From: Acidobacteriota bacterium
Lineage (GTDB): Bacteria; Acidobacteriota; UBA6911
Direction: 5' to 3'
DNA length: 51,588 bases
Assembly: GCA_016934295.1 (NCBI GenBank)
Contig: JAFGTD010000044.1
Location: forward strand, 1 to 51,588
Part shown: positions 27,128 to 36,500 of the stretch, piece after piece
How positions within the stretch are numbered: the stretch's first letter is position 1
Layout of the letters: every line of letters starts with the position of its first letter
Notes under the pieces: model-generated
Told to the model about the DNA's origin: nothing
The model's input: only the letters and a program-made list of their open reading frames with translations
Database searches by the model: none
Program-made: the position numbers and the translations under genes

Positions 27128-28291
27128 ATGCTCGTATCCGACCGCATGCAGGCTGTTCAGTCGCCGGTTATTCCCATCGTAGGCAAGCTGATCCGCGATC
27201 ATCCGGGCACCATTTCGCTGGGCCAGGGAGTCGTCCACTACGGCCCGCCGAAACAGGCATTCGACCGCGCAGCAAAATTTCTTGAAAATCCGCAGAACAA
27301 GTACGACGCCGTCGACGGGACGCCGGAGCTGCGCCGGGGGCTCGAAAAAAAGCTCCGGGACGAGAACGGGATCGAGCCCGGCCGCGGGAGCCGGATCTTC
27401 GTCACCGCCGGCGCCAATATGGGTTTTATGAACGCGGTCTATGCCGTTGCCGATCCCGGGGACGAAATCATTATTCTCAAGCCCTATTATTTCAACCACG
27501 AGATGGCTGTCTGCATGGCCAATGCCAGGCCCGTGGCTGTCGAAACCGACGATAACTACCAGCCGGACCTGGAAACAATCGAGAAAGCCATGACCGTCAG
27601 GACCCGGGCCGTCGTCACCATTTCCCCCAACAACCCGACCGGAGCCGTGTATGACGAGTCGATCCTTCGGGCACTGAACGCCCTCTGCCGGGAACGGGGC
27701 GTCTATCATATTCACGATGAGGCCTACGAATACTTCACCTATGACGGGGCCGAACACTTCTCGCCGGGCTCCATCGAGGGCAGTTCGGAACACACCATTT
27801 CACTTTTTTCATTCTCGAAAGCCTACGGCTTCGCCGGTTGGCGAATCGGCTATATGGTGCTGCCGGAGCTACTGTTTCTCCCGGTCCAGAAAGCCCAGGA
27901 CACAATCCTGATCTGTCCGTCGCTGATCTCCCAGGCTGCCGCTGCCGGCGCGCTCGAAGCCGGTGCCGCCTATTGCGCCCCCTATGTCCGGGAGATGGCC
28001 GAAGTCCGCCGGCTCGTTCTGGGCGAACTCGACCGTATCGGGAATGTCTGTACGATACCGCCGTCCAGGGGAGCGTTCTACTTCCTGCTGCACCTGGATA
28101 CATCCATGGATCCGATGGACCTGGTCTCGCAGCTTGTAAAAGAGTACGGAGTGGCCGCCATTCCGGGTACTACTTTCGGTATGGAACGGGGATGCTACCT
28201 GCGCATCTCCTACGGCGCGCTGGAGAAGGAAACGGTGGCGCGGGGCATCGGAAGGCTGATTAAAGGAATTTCAAATATCCTAAGGCTGTAA
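27128..28291 (+). CDS. class I/II PLP-dependent aminotransferase
   Basis: TISPNNPTGAVY, HDEAYEYF, SFSKAYGFAGWRIGY. Confidence 0.92.
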   Translation: MLVSDRMQAVQSPVIPIVGKLIRDHPGTISLGQGVVHYGPPKQAFDRAAKFLENPQNKYDAVDGTPELRRGLEKKLRDENGIEPGRGSRIFVTAGANMGFMNAVYAVADPGDEIIILKPYYFNHEMAVCMANARPVAVETDDNYQPDLETIEKAMTVRTRAVVTISPNNPTGAVYDESILRALNALCRERGVYHIHDEAYEYFTYDGAEHFSPGSIEGSSEHTISLFSFSKAYGFAGWRIGYMVLPELLFLPVQKAQDTILICPSLISQAAAAGALEAGAAYCAPYVREMAEVRRLVLGELDRIGNVCTIPPSRGAFYFLLHLDTSMDPMDLVSQLVKEYGVAAIPGTTFGMERGCYLRISYGALEKETVARGIGRLIKGISNILRL

Positions 28292-28341
28292 CAGGAATTT
28301 GATTTTAGAATCGAACCAACTTTATCGGAGCATGAACTCAG

Positions 28342-29112
28342 ATGAAGATCATCGGTTGCCAGCTTGATATCCAATGGGAAGACAAGGAAGCCAATCATGC
28401 AAATGTCCGGAAGCTCCTGGAGAAAGCGGCCCCCTCCCGGGATTCCCTGATCATTCTTCCCGAGATGTTCGCCACCGGCTTCAGCATGAATGTGGATACC
28501 ATTACGGACGATCGGGATCGAATCACGCAGAAATTTCTCTCCAGGCTCGCCGCCGAGTACAAGGCGTTCGTTCTCGGAGGGGTTGTAACCCGCCACGAGG
28601 ACGGTCGCGGGCTCAACCAGGCGGTCATCTGCAAACCAACGGGAAGAGAGATGGCGCGTTACAGCAAGCTGCATCCGTTTTCCTATGCGGGGGAAACCGA
28701 TCACTATGCACCGGGAACGGGGATAGAAACCTTCGTCTGCAATTCCTTCACGATTTCCCCGTTTATCTGTTACGACCTCCGCTTCCCGGAAGCATTTCGA
28801 GCGGCGACACGACAGGGCGTTCAGGTGCTGATCGTCATCGCAAATTGGCCCGCCACCCGGGAAAACCACTGGACAAGCCTGCTGAAGGCGCGAGCCATAG
28901 AAAACCAATCGTACGTGATCGGCGTCAACCGGTGCGGGAAGGATCCCAATCATACATACTCGGGCAGAAGCCAATTAATCAACCCGCGCGGAGAAATCCT
29001 TAAAGACGCCGGGGCGGCGGAAGGATGGATTGAGGCGGAACTCGACCTGCAGGAACTTATCGACTACCGAAGAGAGTTCCCCGCCCTGAATGATATGCGC
29101 GATGATCTTTGA
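28342..29112 (+). CDS. carbon-nitrogen hydrolase (omega-amidase-like)
   Basis: LPEMFATGFSMN, KLHPFSYAGE, ICYDLRFPE: nitrilase superfamily with YafV-like motifs. Confidence 0.88.
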   Translation: MKIIGCQLDIQWEDKEANHANVRKLLEKAAPSRDSLIILPEMFATGFSMNVDTITDDRDRITQKFLSRLAAEYKAFVLGGVVTRHEDGRGLNQAVICKPTGREMARYSKLHPFSYAGETDHYAPGTGIETFVCNSFTISPFICYDLRFPEAFRAATRQGVQVLIVIANWPATRENHWTSLLKARAIENQSYVIGVNRCGKDPNHTYSGRSQLINPRGEILKDAGAAEGWIEAELDLQELIDYRREFPALNDMRDDL

Positions 29113-29161
29113 AAGCGAAATAAACAGATCCGATTTTTAAAATCCAGAAAGGAGCCTACGG

Positions 29162-29557
29162 ATGCAACGCCGTACATTTCTGCAGTCTTCACTGCTGGGA
29201 GCCGGCGCAGTGGCCGGTCTGGCCCGGAAAGCGCATTCCTCTCCATCGGACATGAAAATCACAAAAGTGCGGGTCTATAACCCGACAGACAAGGCCGGCA
29301 GAAGCGGGTGGCTGAACCACAGCGCAATCGTCGTAGCCGTGGAAACCGACTCGGGCATTACGGGCGTCGGGCAGGGCGGCACCAAAGACATGATTCAGGA
29401 AGGCTACGATTTCCGGAACGGCAAAATTTACCCTAATAACAGGCCTGGCATTGGAGTAGTGTTCGATCCCGAGAAAACCCATTTAATTGATGAGATTACA
29501 CAACCGGGCAACGTCAGCGGCTACAGCCGTCCCGACGGCTCTTTTACCACCTTGTAA
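29162..29557 (+). pseudogene. enolase-superfamily (MR/MLE) protein remnant with internal in-frame deletion of the barrel
   Basis: N-terminal capping region KITKVRVYNP...IVVAVETDSGITGVGQGG joined directly to the C-terminal tail RPGIGVVFDPEK...RPDGSFTTL. Confidence 0.7.
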
Positions 29558-29585
29558 GATTTATTCCTTTAGGAGGAATACATCC

Positions 29586-30344
29586 ATGCAATCAGGACTG
29601 AGACAGAAGTTTACGGAACGATGGAATAAGTATTTTCCCGGCGCCGACCTGCCGATTGCGTTTTACTACACCGACGATGCCGGAGAGCTGCCGGTTCACA
29701 GAATAAAAGCAGCAGGGGAAGAGCATCACTGTTTCATCGACGATCTTGCCGCCGTCCGGCGCGGGAATCCTTTAGCCTTCGACACAAAATCGCTCGGCTG
29801 CTTCGGCGGGAAGCGCTACCTCGGCTTCACCCGGAACCTGATGCCCAACTTCGAATACTTTCTGTCCTGCGGCATACCGGGAAAACTCGAAGGGGAGCGG
29901 TACAAGAAAACGCCGGAACTGGTGAAGAAGCTTTTCAACGAAGCTCCTGCTTTCTCGGCTCCGGGGAAATATGTCGTATTCAAACGCTGGGATCGTCTGG
30001 ATGAAAATGACGCTCCCCAGGTAGTGATTTTTTTCTCCCCGCCGGATGTTCTTTCCGGGCTCTTTACTCTCGCCAACTACGACGAACCGACCAACGAAGC
30101 CGTGTACTGCCCGATGGGAGCCGGCTGCGCTACCATCGTGCAGATCCCGATGGCGGAATGCGGATCCGACCGCCCGCGCGCCGTTCTCGGCATGTTCGAC
30201 GTATCGGCCCGTCCGGGCGTCCCCCGGGAATGTTTGACGATCTCCATCCCGATCCGGAAATTCGAACGGATGGTGGATGACATGGACGAGAGTTTCCTGA
30301 TAACGGGATCGTGGGAAAAGGTCAGGGATCGCCTGGGTGGATAA
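29586..30344 (+). CDS. DUF169-family protein
   Basis: PIAFYYTDDAG..., CFGGKRYLGF, YVVFKRWD, YCPMGAGCATIVQIP; SD aggagg upstream. Confidence 0.75.
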   Translation: MQSGLRQKFTERWNKYFPGADLPIAFYYTDDAGELPVHRIKAAGEEHHCFIDDLAAVRRGNPLAFDTKSLGCFGGKRYLGFTRNLMPNFEYFLSCGIPGKLEGERYKKTPELVKKLFNEAPAFSAPGKYVVFKRWDRLDENDAPQVVIFFSPPDVLSGLFTLANYDEPTNEAVYCPMGAGCATIVQIPMAECGSDRPRAVLGMFDVSARPGVPRECLTISIPIRKFERMVDDMDESFLITGSWEKVRDRLGG

Positions 30345-30363
30345 TGATCCTCGATTACTGTAA

Positions 30364-30388
30364 GGGCGAACACAAGGTTCGCCCCTAC
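30364..30388. repeat. GTAGGGGCGAAC-type hairpin repeat
   Basis: gggcgaacacaaggttcgcccctac. Confidence 0.85.
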
Positions 30389-30393
30389 GCGTT

Positions 30394-31749
30394 CTATCCG
30401 TCGGACCTGTTCTCCTCTGCCGTGCGTTCGTAGGCACGCAGGCCAAGGCGGAGGATGATTAAGCCAAGAACCGTAGCGAAAACGGCGACAATAACGGCGG
30501 ACGATCGCACTTCCTTTACATCGACAAAGACATAGTCCGTCAGCAATCCGACAAGCGTGTTGCCGAGGGTGGTTGCCACCAGATTCAGGACGAGAAAGGC
30601 AATGGCCGTCACCTGGCCCCGCATTTCATTGGGAGTGATCTCCTGCAGGGCGGCCGGCCCGAGGCCGCTGGGCATACCGGTGAAGAAAATAGTGCCCCCG
30701 ATACAGAGAAGCACCCAATATGGATTGTCATAAACGCGCGCAAGGATGAGCGGAATGATGACCAGGCCCTCGGCCGCCATCATAATCTTGATATAAACCG
30801 TTTTCTTTCCTGCGCGAATATACCTGTTTGCCAGGGAGCCCGCCAGTGTAAGCCCGATCGTTCCAAACACAAAGATGGTAATCCCCAGGTACAATCCGAT
30901 TTCCGCTTTGTTCCATGCAAAGCGGCGCTCCAGCCAGACGGGCGCCCACCCCAGCATGGCCATGTTGGCCATGGCCCCGAATGTCGTGCCGCCGATGAGG
31001 GAACTGAAAGTGGCCCAATGCCGGTAAAGATACCGGAACATCAAAGCGCTGTCCGGTTTACCTTTCTGCTCGTGCCGGGCCGGTTCCCTGATTGTTGCAA
31101 TGGACGCTATAAAAAATATTCCGGGCAGGCCTACAAGGATAAAGGCCAGCTGCCACGGCTGAACCGTGCCGAAAAACAGGAATTCTCTCGGGCCGCCGCT
31201 CTGGGCGTACTGGGCAACCATGCCGCCGCAGACGTTTGCCACCCCGGCCCCGAGCATGATGCCGCCGGAGAAAACGGTGAGCGGCAGGCTGCGTCTTTCC
31301 CGGGGGAAATAGTCCGTGATGAGGGAGTATGCGCAGGGTACAAGGCACGCCTCGCCGACACCGACACCCATGCGGGTGAAAAACAGTTCCCAGAAGGTGG
31401 AAGCCTGGCCGCAGAGAATGGTCATGGTGCTCCACACCGTAACACCCGCCAGCAGCAGGTTGCGCCTCGATCGGGCATCGGCCAGCCGTCCCACCGGGAT
31501 GCCCATAAAAGCATAGAATGCGACAAACGAAAAGCCTGAAAGCAGGCTGAAATAGGTATCGTTAATCAGCAGATCCGCTTTAATCGGTTCGACAAGATAG
31601 GTAATTATGGCGCGGTCTACAAAAGAAAATGTGTAGCACAGATATAAAATGATTACGACGTACCAGCCATACCCCGACGATGGATAGCCGGCGGATGCCG
31701 TTGTCTTGCCCGCAGAAGATGAATCGGATACGTTGGCCATAGATCGCAC
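30394..31749 (-). CDS. MFS transporter
   Basis: 451 aa; FVDRAIITYLVEPIKADL, PVGRLADARSRRNLLLAGV. Confidence 0.9.
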   Translation of the reverse strand: MRSMANVSDSSSAGKTTASAGYPSSGYGWYVVIILYLCYTFSFVDRAIITYLVEPIKADLLINDTYFSLLSGFSFVAFYAFMGIPVGRLADARSRRNLLLAGVTVWSTMTILCGQASTFWELFFTRMGVGVGEACLVPCAYSLITDYFPRERRSLPLTVFSGGIMLGAGVANVCGGMVAQYAQSGGPREFLFFGTVQPWQLAFILVGLPGIFFIASIATIREPARHEQKGKPDSALMFRYLYRHWATFSSLIGGTTFGAMANMAMLGWAPVWLERRFAWNKAEIGLYLGITIFVFGTIGLTLAGSLANRYIRAGKKTVYIKIMMAAEGLVIIPLILARVYDNPYWVLLCIGGTIFFTGMPSGLGPAALQEITPNEMRGQVTAIAFLVLNLVATTLGNTLVGLLTDYVFVDVKEVRSSAVIVAVFATVLGLIILRLGLRAYERTAEENRSDG

Positions 31750-31832
31750 TACCTTACAGTCAGAAACGGCAAGACCGCAACCAAATAAACGCAGTCGGCA
31801 GTAAGCATTATTCTGATTGGGATTCGGTGATG

Positions 31833-31910
31833 GTAGGGGCGAACCTTCCGTCTTCGCCTGGCTGCATCATAGTTTCAGCTAGGCTTCGCCGGACAAGTTG
31901 TGTTCGCCCT
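31833..31910. repeat. composite GTAGGGGCGAAC-type repeat
   Basis: gtaggggcgaaccttccgtcttcgcc...ggcttcgccggacaagttgtgttcgccct. Confidence 0.75.
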
Positions 31911-31931
31911 TCAGCGTAGAGAATTTCAGGG

Positions 31932-32378
31932 CTATAAATATTCCCGGGCGAAATCAACAATAGTCCTTACATTTTCATCCCGTGCGTCTTCCAGGCCGGC
32001 CGCCGAACTCATAATAAAGCCGCCGTCGCTTCCCACCGAATTGAGGAGCATTCTGCAGTATTCCTTCACCTGGTCCACGGTTCCCGTGGCAAGCAGAGAC
32101 ACGGGAACATTGCCCATGATGCAGACCCTGTCGCCCAGGATCCTTTTCGCCTTGGCCATGTCCACATTCTCGTACCCGTAGATGATCTTGCCTTCCGGAA
32201 CGTCCCTGATGATATCCAGGCGGGAATTGTAGGCGCCCTCCACAAGGACAACCGGGTTGAGCCCTTCGTCGACAAGCGCCACCAGCAGCGCCCTGAAGGT
32301 CGGCCAGTAGAATCTCTGGAACTGTTCGAGGGACATGAGATTGTCCGAGCCGAAACATGTGGATGTCCTGACGCAGCT
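31932..32378 (-). pseudogene. C-terminal fragment of URO-D family gene
   Basis: FGSDNLMSLEQFQRFYWPTF...LVEGAYNSRLDIIRDVPEGK...REYL matches the C-terminal third of the 25204-26469 product; upstream homology ends at TAG 32379-32381. Confidence 0.75.
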
Positions 32379-32493
32379 CTATTTTAAAATGTCTTGGGAA
32401 AAAAAGCAGCCGGACTGTATGCTACGGGGCATGGCATTCAGAAAAATGTCCTTTTATTTTCATCCTGTTTTGAGATGAAGCAGAAAAATCGCC

Positions 32494-33840
32494 GTGGAAC
32501 ATTCATCCGCTGAATTTTTCACAACCATGCACAAAGACCGTCAGGACAATTTCATAGAGGAATTGATCGCCAAAACCCCGATGACACCCTTTCAGGTCAT
32601 CATGGTGATCCTGTGTTTCATATTGAATATGAATGACGGCATCGACGTTCTCGTTGTCTCCTTTACGAATACAAAAGTATTCAGCGAATGGCTCCTGACA
32701 AAAAGCCAGCAGGGATATATTTTCAGCAGCGGTCTCGCGGGCATGACGCTCGGATGCCTTTTCATCGCCCCCCTGGCGGACAGGATCGGCAGAAGAAATT
32801 TATTTATCTATGCCATGAGCATCGAAACGGGCGGAATGCTTCTGTCTTCGATCGTAACCTCATACAACCAGTTGCTGGCGCTTCGATTCCTGACGGGATT
32901 AGGAATCGGCGGCCTGCTTCCCACGATGGCCGCCATGGCCACCGAATACTCCAATGAAAAACGAAAAGATCTGGCCGTCGGCTTCGTACAGGCGGGCTAT
33001 CCCATCGGCGCCATCTTCATGGGCTTTTACACGGCCTGGGCCGTCCCCCTGTACGGATGGCGATTTGCCTACCTGTCGGCCGGCATTGTCTCCGGGACCA
33101 TGCTGTTCATGATCGTTTTTTTCATGCCCGAATCGATTGATTACCTGTCGAAATACCAGCCTAAAAACGCCCTGCAGCGGATCAATAGGATATTGAAGAA
33201 AATGGGGCATGCGACCATCGACAGGCTTCCGTCTCGAACAATCGTCCGGAAACCCGGCGTACGCACTCTATTCTCGAACCAGTACAGGGCATCCACCATC
33301 GGGTTGTTCGTCGGAATCTTTTTCGGATTTATGACGCTGTACACCCTGATCAGCTGGGTGCCGAGTGTGGCTGAAGAATCGGGCATGCCCTACAAAATGG
33401 CCACCTATGCCGGAACGTTTCTCAACGCGGGCGCTTTTATAGGATGCATCGGCATAGGCTGGATGGCTGCCAGGTTCAGCCTGAAAAAGCTTATCTTTAC
33501 GTTCCTGATAGTGTCTTCCATCATCACGGCAGCCTATGGAAGCTTCTCGCCCGGCTATGTTTTGATCTTCATTATGATACTTCTGATCGGCATCACCGTT
33601 CAGGGCGGATTTATCGGCTATTACCCGGCGGCCACCCGCGTGTATGAAACGGAAATCCGGGCGACCGGAGTCGGATGGGCCATCGGAATGGGGCGTTTCG
33701 GGGCCGTGGCCGGCCCCGCTCTTTTCGGGATCCTGTCGGATCTGAACCTGTCGAACAGCACCCTGTTTATCCTCTGCGCCATCCCGTTGATTATTTCGGG
33801 ATTCACGATATTCACCGTCCCTTCAAAGAACCTGAAATAG
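32494..33840 (+). CDS. MFS transporter (aromatic acid:H+ symporter-like)
   Basis: 448 aa; MTPFQVIMVILCFILNMNDGIDVLVVSF, PLADRIGRRNLFI. Confidence 0.88.
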   Translation: MEHSSAEFFTTMHKDRQDNFIEELIAKTPMTPFQVIMVILCFILNMNDGIDVLVVSFTNTKVFSEWLLTKSQQGYIFSSGLAGMTLGCLFIAPLADRIGRRNLFIYAMSIETGGMLLSSIVTSYNQLLALRFLTGLGIGGLLPTMAAMATEYSNEKRKDLAVGFVQAGYPIGAIFMGFYTAWAVPLYGWRFAYLSAGIVSGTMLFMIVFFMPESIDYLSKYQPKNALQRINRILKKMGHATIDRLPSRTIVRKPGVRTLFSNQYRASTIGLFVGIFFGFMTLYTLISWVPSVAEESGMPYKMATYAGTFLNAGAFIGCIGIGWMAARFSLKKLIFTFLIVSSIITAAYGSFSPGYVLIFIMILLIGITVQGGFIGYYPAATRVYETEIRATGVGWAIGMGRFGAVAGPALFGILSDLNLSNSTLFILCAIPLIISGFTIFTVPSKNLK

Positions 33841-33856
33841 GGAATGCACCGTATCT

Positions 33857-36187
33857 CTACTCAGCCGGCCTGCCGTATTTTGCGGTTCGCTCATCGCTGA
33901 TGACGCCGCTCCAGTTCATGCCGAAACCAAAATCGTATGCATTGCCCGCCGAGTCCACATGGCAGCGCAGATCGAAAGGCACATCCTCGCTTTGCTTCTC
34001 CACCGCTTTCATGTCGGCCGGCATCTGCATCGGCAGGAGACCGGACGGCTCCGATCTCCCGGAAATGATGTCCATCAAAGCCTGATCCTGAACGCCGAAG
34101 GCAGCCAGGATCGCATCCGCTTCCTTCTCGAATTCGCGAAACACCATCGGATTGGACATGCGGGCGACAACAATAACCGGCTTGTCCTTCATGGCCTTTT
34201 CAGCATCAAGAACCATTTCCAGGTCGCTAACATTCGATGCACCCGTCGATTTCCCCCGGTAGGTTCGGTTGGTGAACGTCTCCAGCGGATCCCCGCCGGC
34301 AATGCTCCTGTTGCGCGCATCGACAGCCGTGTACGGCCGGAACTGCAGGCTGATCGGAACATACCCGGTTCCGCCCTTTTTCACATCCTCCGCATCGTAG
34401 CCGCCTCCCGTGTTCGGACTGCGGATAAGGACAAGGGCAAAATCGGCTTCAGCAGGATCCTCCGTTACCCGGAAGTATTTTTTTGCTATCTCGATATTTA
34501 CCGGGTACTCGAAAGACGCCGGCGTTTCCGCACCGAAAAAATTCACGGAAGCCGGTGTGTGCCTTTTGGGAATATACACAGTTTTACTTTTGTCGACAGG
34601 AAGAGTTTTGTTCCCGTTTTTCAACAGCACTACCGACTTCAGCTGCGCCGCATAGCCTTCCTTCATAAACTCGGCGCTGCCGACCGTGGATTTAGTTTCT
34701 TCGATATCCAGATAAGGATTTTCAAACAGGCCTGTCCGGAAAATGTTTTTCAGCAGGCGGACGGCGGACCGTTCCATGCGGGCGCGCATGAACTCTTCCC
34801 CATGTTCCCGAACGCCCATTTTGTAGGCTTCAATCACCGGGCCGGCTTCATTGTTTCCGCCGAACTGGTCGCCTCCCGCCAGAATCACTTTGTAATGCCT
34901 CTCGGCAACCGTAAGTTTTTCTACCCCCCAGGAAGTCGTCCCGAAACTGTTCACGGCGGTTGCATCCTTTGTCACGCCCCAGTCGGTGCAGACCACACCG
35001 TCAAATGAATAGACGCCCCGCAGCAGCCCGGCTATCAGGTACCGGCTGTAGGCGTTGCCTACATTTTCATGATTCGTTTTCTCTATTCCGTAGGAGATGG
35101 TGTAGTACGGCATCACGGCCGAAGCCATGCGGGTCGCACCCTCCAACTTGAAAGCCCCTTCCACAAACGGAATAAGGTGGCCTTCAAAATTGTTCCCGGG
35201 ATACACCCCATATTTGCCATAGGCAAAATGCGCGTCCCGGCCTCCCTCCCCGGAACCTCCGCCGGGCCAGTGCTTGACCATGGCATTCACGCTTTCGTAG
35301 CCCCATCCTGCCGAAATTTCCTTTTTTCCTTCCGAGGTCTGGAATCCGTCCACGTAGGCTCTTGCCATGTCGGCCGACAGACGCGGGCTTTCTCCGAAGG
35401 TGCCGCTGACCCGGCTCCATCGCGGCTCCGTCGCCAGGTCTATCTGGGGCGAAAGCGCCGTGGCGATCCCCAGTGCCCGGTATTCGCGGGAGGCTATCAG
35501 CCCGAACCGTTTTACAAGGTCCGGATCGAATGTCGCCGCCATGCCCAGGGAATCGGGCCACATGGATATCTTCCCGCCCGATCCGGCGTTGTATTCCGCG
35601 TCCGCCACCGGGCGATGCCGGGGATCGGAGCTGTTGTTCGCCGGAATCCCCGGGCCCAGGCTCTCGCACAACGCCTGCACATTGTTGTTCCAGAGAGCCG
35701 CGACTTCGGGGCTTTCGACCGAGGTAACCAGGATATGCCGGAGGTTGTCCTCTGTAAGAAATTTTATCTGGTCGTCGCTGAGATCGGACGCTTTCGCGCC
35801 GCTTTCTTCAAACGATTTCCCCCTATAGGAGGACGCATTCCATCCCCCGCCTGCAGGGATCGCCTGGTGGGCGCTGTAGAGCATAAGCCCGGCAATCTGC
35901 TCTATGCTCATTCTTGAAGCGAGGTCCTTCGCCCTTTCTTCGGCTTCAAGGCGCCAGTCCTCATACGGGTCGAGCTCGCCGTTTTTGCTGAGATCCTTAA
36001 AAGCGAAACCGTCGTCAAAAACCAGTCGGATCCCGGACGTCGAAGAATAGCCGAGAGTCTGTCCGCCCCGGTTGGTGACAATCCTTATGGATCCCGATTC
36101 CGTTTCCTCCCACTTATTGCAGCCGGTCAAGATCAAACAACCTGCGATAACCAATAGCGTACTTACATAGAATATGGCGTTTTTCAC
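33857..36187 (-). CDS. glycoside hydrolase family 3 lipoprotein
   Basis: Lipobox ILTGC; DLASRMSIEQIAGLML, ALSPQIDLATEPRWSRVSGTFGESP, VKHWPGGGSGEGGRDAH, VVCTDWG. Confidence 0.9.
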   Translation of the reverse strand: MKNAIFYVSTLLVIAGCLILTGCNKWEETESGSIRIVTNRGGQTLGYSSTSGIRLVFDDGFAFKDLSKNGELDPYEDWRLEAEERAKDLASRMSIEQIAGLMLYSAHQAIPAGGGWNASSYRGKSFEESGAKASDLSDDQIKFLTEDNLRHILVTSVESPEVAALWNNNVQALCESLGPGIPANNSSDPRHRPVADAEYNAGSGGKISMWPDSLGMAATFDPDLVKRFGLIASREYRALGIATALSPQIDLATEPRWSRVSGTFGESPRLSADMARAYVDGFQTSEGKKEISAGWGYESVNAMVKHWPGGGSGEGGRDAHFAYGKYGVYPGNNFEGHLIPFVEGAFKLEGATRMASAVMPYYTISYGIEKTNHENVGNAYSRYLIAGLLRGVYSFDGVVCTDWGVTKDATAVNSFGTTSWGVEKLTVAERHYKVILAGGDQFGGNNEAGPVIEAYKMGVREHGEEFMRARMERSAVRLLKNIFRTGLFENPYLDIEETKSTVGSAEFMKEGYAAQLKSVVLLKNGNKTLPVDKSKTVYIPKRHTPASVNFFGAETPASFEYPVNIEIAKKYFRVTEDPAEADFALVLIRSPNTGGGYDAEDVKKGGTGYVPISLQFRPYTAVDARNRSIAGGDPLETFTNRTYRGKSTGASNVSDLEMVLDAEKAMKDKPVIVVARMSNPMVFREFEKEADAILAAFGVQDQALMDIISGRSEPSGLLPMQMPADMKAVEKQSEDVPFDLRCHVDSAGNAYDFGFGMNWSGVISDERTAKYGRPAE

Positions 36188-36500
36188 AATAACCTCCCCG
36201 GGGGATTGGACTCACCTGGCCAATCATAACCGGAATTGCACATTTCACAAGATCTTCACGGGAAAAAACAGCGGTGGAGGTTGTCGGAATATTATTACGG
36301 CAGGCAGGCCGGTATCCGGAGGTATCGTCCGTTACAGTTTATTACAAACGTCTTATCCCGAAACGGAATACTCCCGGCCGGGTTTATACTGTTATTCGGT
36401 CCCGCATAATATTGTGACTTTTATATATGAAACATCTGCATAAACTTACGGGGCTTGTTCCATATAAGATACATACCCGAATAATCCGGGTTAATATTTC

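Noticed and set aside
26792-27793. 333-aa minus-strand ORF opposite the aminotransferase
   Set aside because: Shadow of the aminotransferase CDS.
32379-32381. In-frame TAG upstream of the URO-D fragment as pyrrolysine readthrough
   Set aside because: Homology to URO-D proteins ends at about this codon and upstream codons do not resemble the family, so truncation explains it.
9103-33840. Four MFS transporters as a duplicated transporter family
   Set aside because: The four proteins belong to visibly different MFS subtypes, so no recent duplication is supported.
33959-35008. 349-aa ORF antisense to GH3
   Set aside because: Shadow ORF; GH3 motifs are clear on the minus strand.
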